Source: Acinetobacter oleivorans DR1 (GTDB lineage: Bacteria > Pseudomonadota > Gammaproteobacteria > Pseudomonadales > Moraxellaceae). From it: a stretch of DNA of 64,000 nucleotides. Each line of letters opens with the position of its first letter. The stretch's first letter is position 1. Below are positions 60,610 through 64,000 of this stretch, one piece after another. The stretch spans positions 1,488,001 through 1,552,000 of the forward strand of contig NC_014259.1 in NCBI RefSeq assembly GCF_000196795.1, given 5' to 3'. The notes below the pieces were generated by a model, which worked only from the letters and a program-made list of their open reading frames with translations, searched no databases and had not been told where the DNA came from. The position numbers were made by a program, and so were the translations under genes.

Positions 60610-61811
60610 TCTTGTGCCTCTTCTAAAATTGTATCCATTAAGAATCTGTTCAAAATCACCACTAATCCCGCACCGATAAAAAATAGTGAAGTGCAGATTA
60701 GTGCAGCGGTAATATTGAAAAATGAGTAGGTGAGCGTGATGGTGATTGGGCCAATAAGTTGTCCTAAGACAAAGGCACTATTAGAAATACCAATCACTTT
60801 TCCTTGGCTTTGAGCGCCAGCTTTTAGAGAAATGGTGTGTAAGATCGAAGGAATCAGGGCTGCAAAGCAAAAGCCTTGTATGAGTCGTAATACAAGAACT
60901 AGCCAAATATTCGAAACCCAGATCAATGCGAAAATCGTGATGCCGCAAATTAAAGATGCGTAAATGAAGTTATTAAAAGAATCTCCTTTATCATCATTTC
61001 TTTTTCCCCAATAGGTTGCAGCAATAAAGGCTGCTCCCCATGAAAGCGCATGAATGGTTCCCGTTAAACTCGCAGCAGATAACGATGAATGAGTACTTTG
61101 GCTTATTTCACTAATGTATAAAACGAAGCAGGACACCAAACCAAAGCCGCCCGCTTGAACCAAAATGCCAGCGCTTAACCATGAAAAAATCGTTCTATCA
61201 AAGAAAGCTGGAAGCTTAGATTTCTCTTTAGTTTTTGAAGCCTCGGTTTTAACGGGATTGGTTAATACAAATGACGCGATCACAATGAGTGTCATCACAA
61301 CAAAAGCTGTCGCGTTAAGTAATACTTCAACCCGCCATTGATCCATAAATATCCCGCCGAGTACGGGACCACATAGGCAAGCGAGTGCAACACTACTTTG
61401 CAGTTGTCCAAAAGCGGCGCCTCGTTCTTGCTCATTCGAGAGATATGAAACATAAGCATTTAAAATGACTGAGAGACCGCAAAAACCGAGTAAAATTCGC
61501 GCGAAAATAAATAGGTATAAATGCTGGGCGCTTGCCATGAGCAGTATTGAAATACAGAAGCCAGCCAGAGACAGTAACAAGGCTTTTTTATGGCCAAATG
61601 TGTCGGATAGATGACCCACAATTGGTGCTGTAAATAAACTGCCAATAGCTGGAGCCGCGAGTGCCAAACCTGCCCAGATAGTGGGAGCACTCATATGCGC
61701 CGTCAGTTTTTCCATATAAAGCGGCATGATCGGAATCAGCACCATGAGCCCAAAAGTGGAAAAAAACTGACAGAGCAAAATAATGAAATGATCTAGGCGA
61801 GATGAGCGCAT
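60606..61811 (-). CDS. MFS siderophore exporter (SbnD-like)
   Basis: This 401-residue protein has twelve hydrophobic segments. The motif-A loop GHLSDTFGHKKALLLSL and ARILLGFCGLSVILNAYVSYLSNEQERGAAFGQ (motif B region) mark a DHA1-type exporter. It lies between two siderophore synthetase genes, three bases after one and overlapping the next, so it most likely exports the finished siderophore across the inner membrane. SbnD holds the same place in staphyloferrin B clusters. Outer-membrane passage would need another system. Confidence 0.9.
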   Translation of the reverse strand: MRSSRLDHFIILLCQFFSTFGLMVLIPIMPLYMEKLTAHMSAPTIWAGLALAAPAIGSLFTAPIVGHLSDTFGHKKALLLSLAGFCISILLMASAQHLYLFIFARILLGFCGLSVILNAYVSYLSNEQERGAAFGQLQSSVALACLCGPVLGGIFMDQWRVEVLLNATAFVVMTLIVIASFVLTNPVKTEASKTKEKSKLPAFFDRTIFSWLSAGILVQAGGFGLVSCFVLYISEISQSTHSSLSAASLTGTIHALSWGAAFIAATYWGKRNDDKGDSFNNFIYASLICGITIFALIWVSNIWLVLVLRLIQGFCFAALIPSILHTISLKAGAQSQGKVIGISNSAFVLGQLIGPITITLTYSFFNITAALICTSLFFIGAGLVVILNRFLMDTILEEAQE

Positions 61812-61814
61812 GAT

Positions 61815-63509
61815 TTAGATATCCATGGTCTCATAGCTAGAAACAGATAAGCTGTGATAAGGGTTTGGCGTGGTTCCGATTTTACTTGGCATGCCTGTTG
61901 AGTCGCTTTCTTGCGCAAGTAAAGGCGTAAGTAGCTGTTTAAATGGCCAAGTCTTATTGTCAAAAAGATAAGTTTGAATTTGCGATTTTGTTTGTTCTGA
62001 AATGGGTTGGGTTTCTACAAAATCTTGAATAATGTCTTGAACCATCTCCCAAAAATCGCTTTCTGTACGATCCGTATATTTCAAAGCAGCTAAAGCAATC
62101 GGGTAGAGGTTAATTTGAATCCCTAAGGTAATGAAGTAGTTAAATAAGTCTTCATTTTGAGTAAAGATAAGATTGTTTGGCGTGCTGGTATCAATGGTAT
62201 AAACCGGAGGTGTAAAACCATTTTGTTCAATGGCTGTCGTACATATTCTTAAGGTATCGTGGTCACGTAAAACAAAGCATTTCAACTTATTATTTTCATA
62301 ACACACCATGGTGTTTTGCCCGTGGCATTCAGGCATGATTCCTTTTGCCCAAAGTGTTAAGAATGTTTGAATAAAATGAACACTTAAGTCTTTTAGTAAT
62401 GACCATTTGTCACCTTCAACGCCTAAAGTTTCCCAAGGGTCAACATATGTACAGCTTAAAGCTGACATAGTGATTGGGGTGACGTTTTTGTCTCGGCAAA
62501 AATCAGGTAAATGTCGGACTTGGCAACCGATTACACCTAAATTTTTTACAATCGGCTCTCGCTTACCCAGTACCCACCAGTGGGTTTCATTGCTCAAAAA
62601 GAGGCGATTTTTTAATAAAGAAGTTTCATTAATAACGTCATTTAAAAAATCATAAGCCGTATGTCCATTCATTAAATAACGGCCTGGCATAGAGCGGATT
62701 GCACCTAATGTTTTGGCATTGGTCGAGAGTTTTAAATGCAGAGTAGGGTTTGTGTTGTGAATAAGCGTTCTTAAAGAAGAAGTCGGTAAACCAATTGTGG
62801 TGACATGATTTAGGTCAATACCTTCATACTTATTTTCATCAAGCTTTAAATAGCGATGTTGAGTCTCTAACAAAGGCAGGGCTAAGTAATCATCTGAAAG
62901 CTCAGCCATTTTGTTAGTAATAAGACTTTCCTCAACTTCTGATAACAAAAGCTCTTTGTGAGGAACAGATTCCATATTATTGATCACATCATCTTTCTTA
63001 AAAGCCCACCAATACACCTCAATTTCTTTTTGAGTTGTGAGTGATGCAAGTTCACCTTTTGAGTGAGCGAATGGATGAAATGGACGATCAGCGACCAGTG
63101 ATAGCAACTCGCTTTTGATTAAAGGTGAAGAAAATGAAAGGGCTGACTGTAAAATTTGAGGAATTTTTTCAGCCGTTACTAAGTTATCTAGCCAGTAATT
63201 AATCGCTTTTTGATGGTGTGGTGAAGGCCACCAAGTTGCTTGGGTTAAATAGTTAAAAACTTCAGAAATCGAAATTTTAGTTGTCGTATTGTTTAAGAGG
63301 TTATGAAGCAAAACTTCGGGTTGGGTAACATAGAAAGGATTTACACCATCTACTTTTAAACAGTTGAAATAGAGCTCCAACTCATCATTGAGAGTAATTG
63401 CCAGATAAGGCTTTTTATAGGAAATATGATCTTTAAAATCTCCATAATTCTCCATGTAGAGTGCATCTATCGTTTTTTGTAGTTGTGCTGTGTAAATCCG
63501 ATCTAACAT
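61815..63509 (-). CDS. IucA/IucC-family siderophore synthetase (SbnC-like)
   Basis: This 564-residue single-domain NIS synthetase has ADRPFHPFAHSKGEL (substrate/ATP site), VTTIGLPTSSLRTLIHNT and PECHGQNTMVCYENNKLKCFVLRDHDTLR. FhuF/IucC C-terminal features follow. The HPFAHSK form is close to SbnC. In the staphyloferrin B scheme SbnC adds alpha-ketoglutarate to complete the siderophore. The start is the ATG at 63509 behind AGGAAT. A longer frame to 63584 would run into the upstream gene. It follows the SbnB-like gene by 17 bases. Confidence 0.9.
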   Translation of the reverse strand: MLDRIYTAQLQKTIDALYMENYGDFKDHISYKKPYLAITLNDELELYFNCLKVDGVNPFYVTQPEVLLHNLLNNTTTKISISEVFNYLTQATWWPSPHHQKAINYWLDNLVTAEKIPQILQSALSFSSPLIKSELLSLVADRPFHPFAHSKGELASLTTQKEIEVYWWAFKKDDVINNMESVPHKELLLSEVEESLITNKMAELSDDYLALPLLETQHRYLKLDENKYEGIDLNHVTTIGLPTSSLRTLIHNTNPTLHLKLSTNAKTLGAIRSMPGRYLMNGHTAYDFLNDVINETSLLKNRLFLSNETHWWVLGKREPIVKNLGVIGCQVRHLPDFCRDKNVTPITMSALSCTYVDPWETLGVEGDKWSLLKDLSVHFIQTFLTLWAKGIMPECHGQNTMVCYENNKLKCFVLRDHDTLRICTTAIEQNGFTPPVYTIDTSTPNNLIFTQNEDLFNYFITLGIQINLYPIALAALKYTDRTESDFWEMVQDIIQDFVETQPISEQTKSQIQTYLFDNKTWPFKQLLTPLLAQESDSTGMPSKIGTTPNPYHSLSVSSYETMDI

Positions 63510-63526
63510 TTTATTTATTCCTATTC

Positions 63527-64000
63527 TTATAAAAGCGGTAGAACCGTGCCAACATTTTGTTCTTGTGCGGCATTGAAGAACCACTTAGCGCAGACAATGT
63601 CATCAATCGCCATGCCCATTGGGTTGAGCAAAATGATTTCATCTTCGTGTTCGCGGCCGTTTTTATGACCAATAATGATGTCGCCAAGTTCAGCATGTAG
63701 TTTTTCACGGCTGAATAAGCCATCTTCAACCAGCACATTGATGACTTTCTTTTCTCGGTTTGATTGGTCCCAATCATCCACAATTACTTTGTCCACTTTT
63801 AAGAAGACTTCTGGCTCAATGTCCATAATTGAAATGTTTGAAACAAAGCATCCTTTTTTAAGCCACTCAAATGGAATGTAAGGCTTATCTGAGACTGTGC
63901 AGGTAATGAGGACATCAGCTTGCTGAATCGCAGACTTAGGGCTGTCATGAATTTCAATTTCTATATGCGGATATTCCGATAAGAACAACGCTTTGAGTTT
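63527..64000 (-). CDS. ornithine cyclodeaminase-family dehydrogenase (SbnB-like), 5' part outside window
   Basis: The frame is open at the window edge and shows the C-terminal 158 residues. Features are ADVLITCTVSDKPYIPFEWL (NAD-binding domain strand), NISIMDIEPEVF, VIVDDWDQ and LLNPMGMAIDDIVCAKWFFNAA, as in the ornithine cyclodeaminase/mu-crystallin fold. In staphyloferrin B synthesis SbnB oxidises the SbnA product to release L-2,3-diaminopropionate and alpha-ketoglutarate. Its place as the gene before an SbnC-like synthetase agrees. sbnA would be expected next upstream, beyond the window. Confidence 0.85.
   Translation of the reverse strand, partial: KLKALFLSEYPHIEIEIHDSPKSAIQQADVLITCTVSDKPYIPFEWLKKGCFVSNISIMDIEPEVFLKVDKVIVDDWDQSNREKKVINVLVEDGLFSREKLHAELGDIIIGHKNGREHEDEIILLNPMGMAIDDIVCAKWFFNAAQEQNVGTVLPLL

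Noticed and set aside
53929..64000. Identification as the baumannoferrin or acinetobactin cluster
   Set aside because: No NRPS, hydroxamate-forming monooxygenase or diaminobutyrate enzymes are seen in the window, and the order matches sbnB-C-D-E/F-G better. Not excluded until the upstream genes are read.
1..64000. tRNA, rRNA, insertion sequences, integrases
   Set aside because: None recognised when reading both strands. No transposase-like product occurs among the credible frames.

Overview
The window is chromosomal DNA of an Acinetobacter, most likely the A. calcoaceticus-baumannii complex. The base composition is AT-rich, and several genes match proteins known from that group: the chlorhexidine/diamine exporter AceI with regulator AceR, the efflux pump AmvA with regulator AmvR, the secreted metalloprotease CpaA with its membrane chaperone CpaB, a Tat-exported phosphocholine-type phospholipase C, and a spore-coat-U type chaperone-usher pilus. 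I see no rRNA, tRNA, insertion sequence, phage gene or CRISPR array.

Layout. Positions 1-8,900 hold a 5'-truncated LysR regulator and mostly small envelope or stress proteins: a lipoprotein, a BOF-fold periplasmic protein, an OmpW-type barrel, a PliG-type lysozyme inhibitor, an ABC-F ATPase, UspA and an RDD protein. Positions 8,900-14,100 hold amino-acid and efflux functions: BenE, an Lrp-type regulator, a LeuE-like exporter, transaldolase, and aceR/aceI. Positions 14,100-19,700 form an acyl-CoA block: a thiolase with a long basic tail, a high-molecular-weight FabG, a MaoC-type dehydratase and a serine hydrolase. amvR/amvA lie at 19,700-21,900 with two clear palindromic operators between them, and cpaA-cpaB at 22,100-24,600. 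dnaX follows, with 22 tandem hexanucleotides coding for a Glu-Pro tract, then a short lipoprotein and phospholipase C.

Positions 29,400-41,400 hold a thioesterase/alcohol dehydrogenase pair, several secreted proteins of unknown role, an HxlR/tautomerase pair, a tight LMW phosphatase-murB-ydcF-hydrolase run, a lipoprotein, a choloylglycine-hydrolase-like enzyme and an FMN-binding glutamate synthase-like enzyme. Positions 42,700-47,540 are a four-gene pilus operon (subunit, chaperone, usher, tip adhesin) whose leader carries overlapping RNA hairpins. An MFS transporter, a secreted protein, aroQ-accB-accC and a lone umuC under an apparent SOS-type box follow.

The last 10 kb (53,900-64,000, minus strand) is a siderophore locus. 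It runs, in transcription order, ornithine-cyclodeaminase-like dehydrogenase (cut by the window end), IucA/IucC-type synthetase, MFS exporter, a double-length 1175-residue synthetase, an HpcH/HpaI-family enzyme and then a TonB-dependent receptor behind a Fur-box-like site. This matches the order of staphyloferrin B genes sbnB-C-D-E-F-G, with E and F fused. It is the most interesting system in the window. The product is inferred from gene content only.
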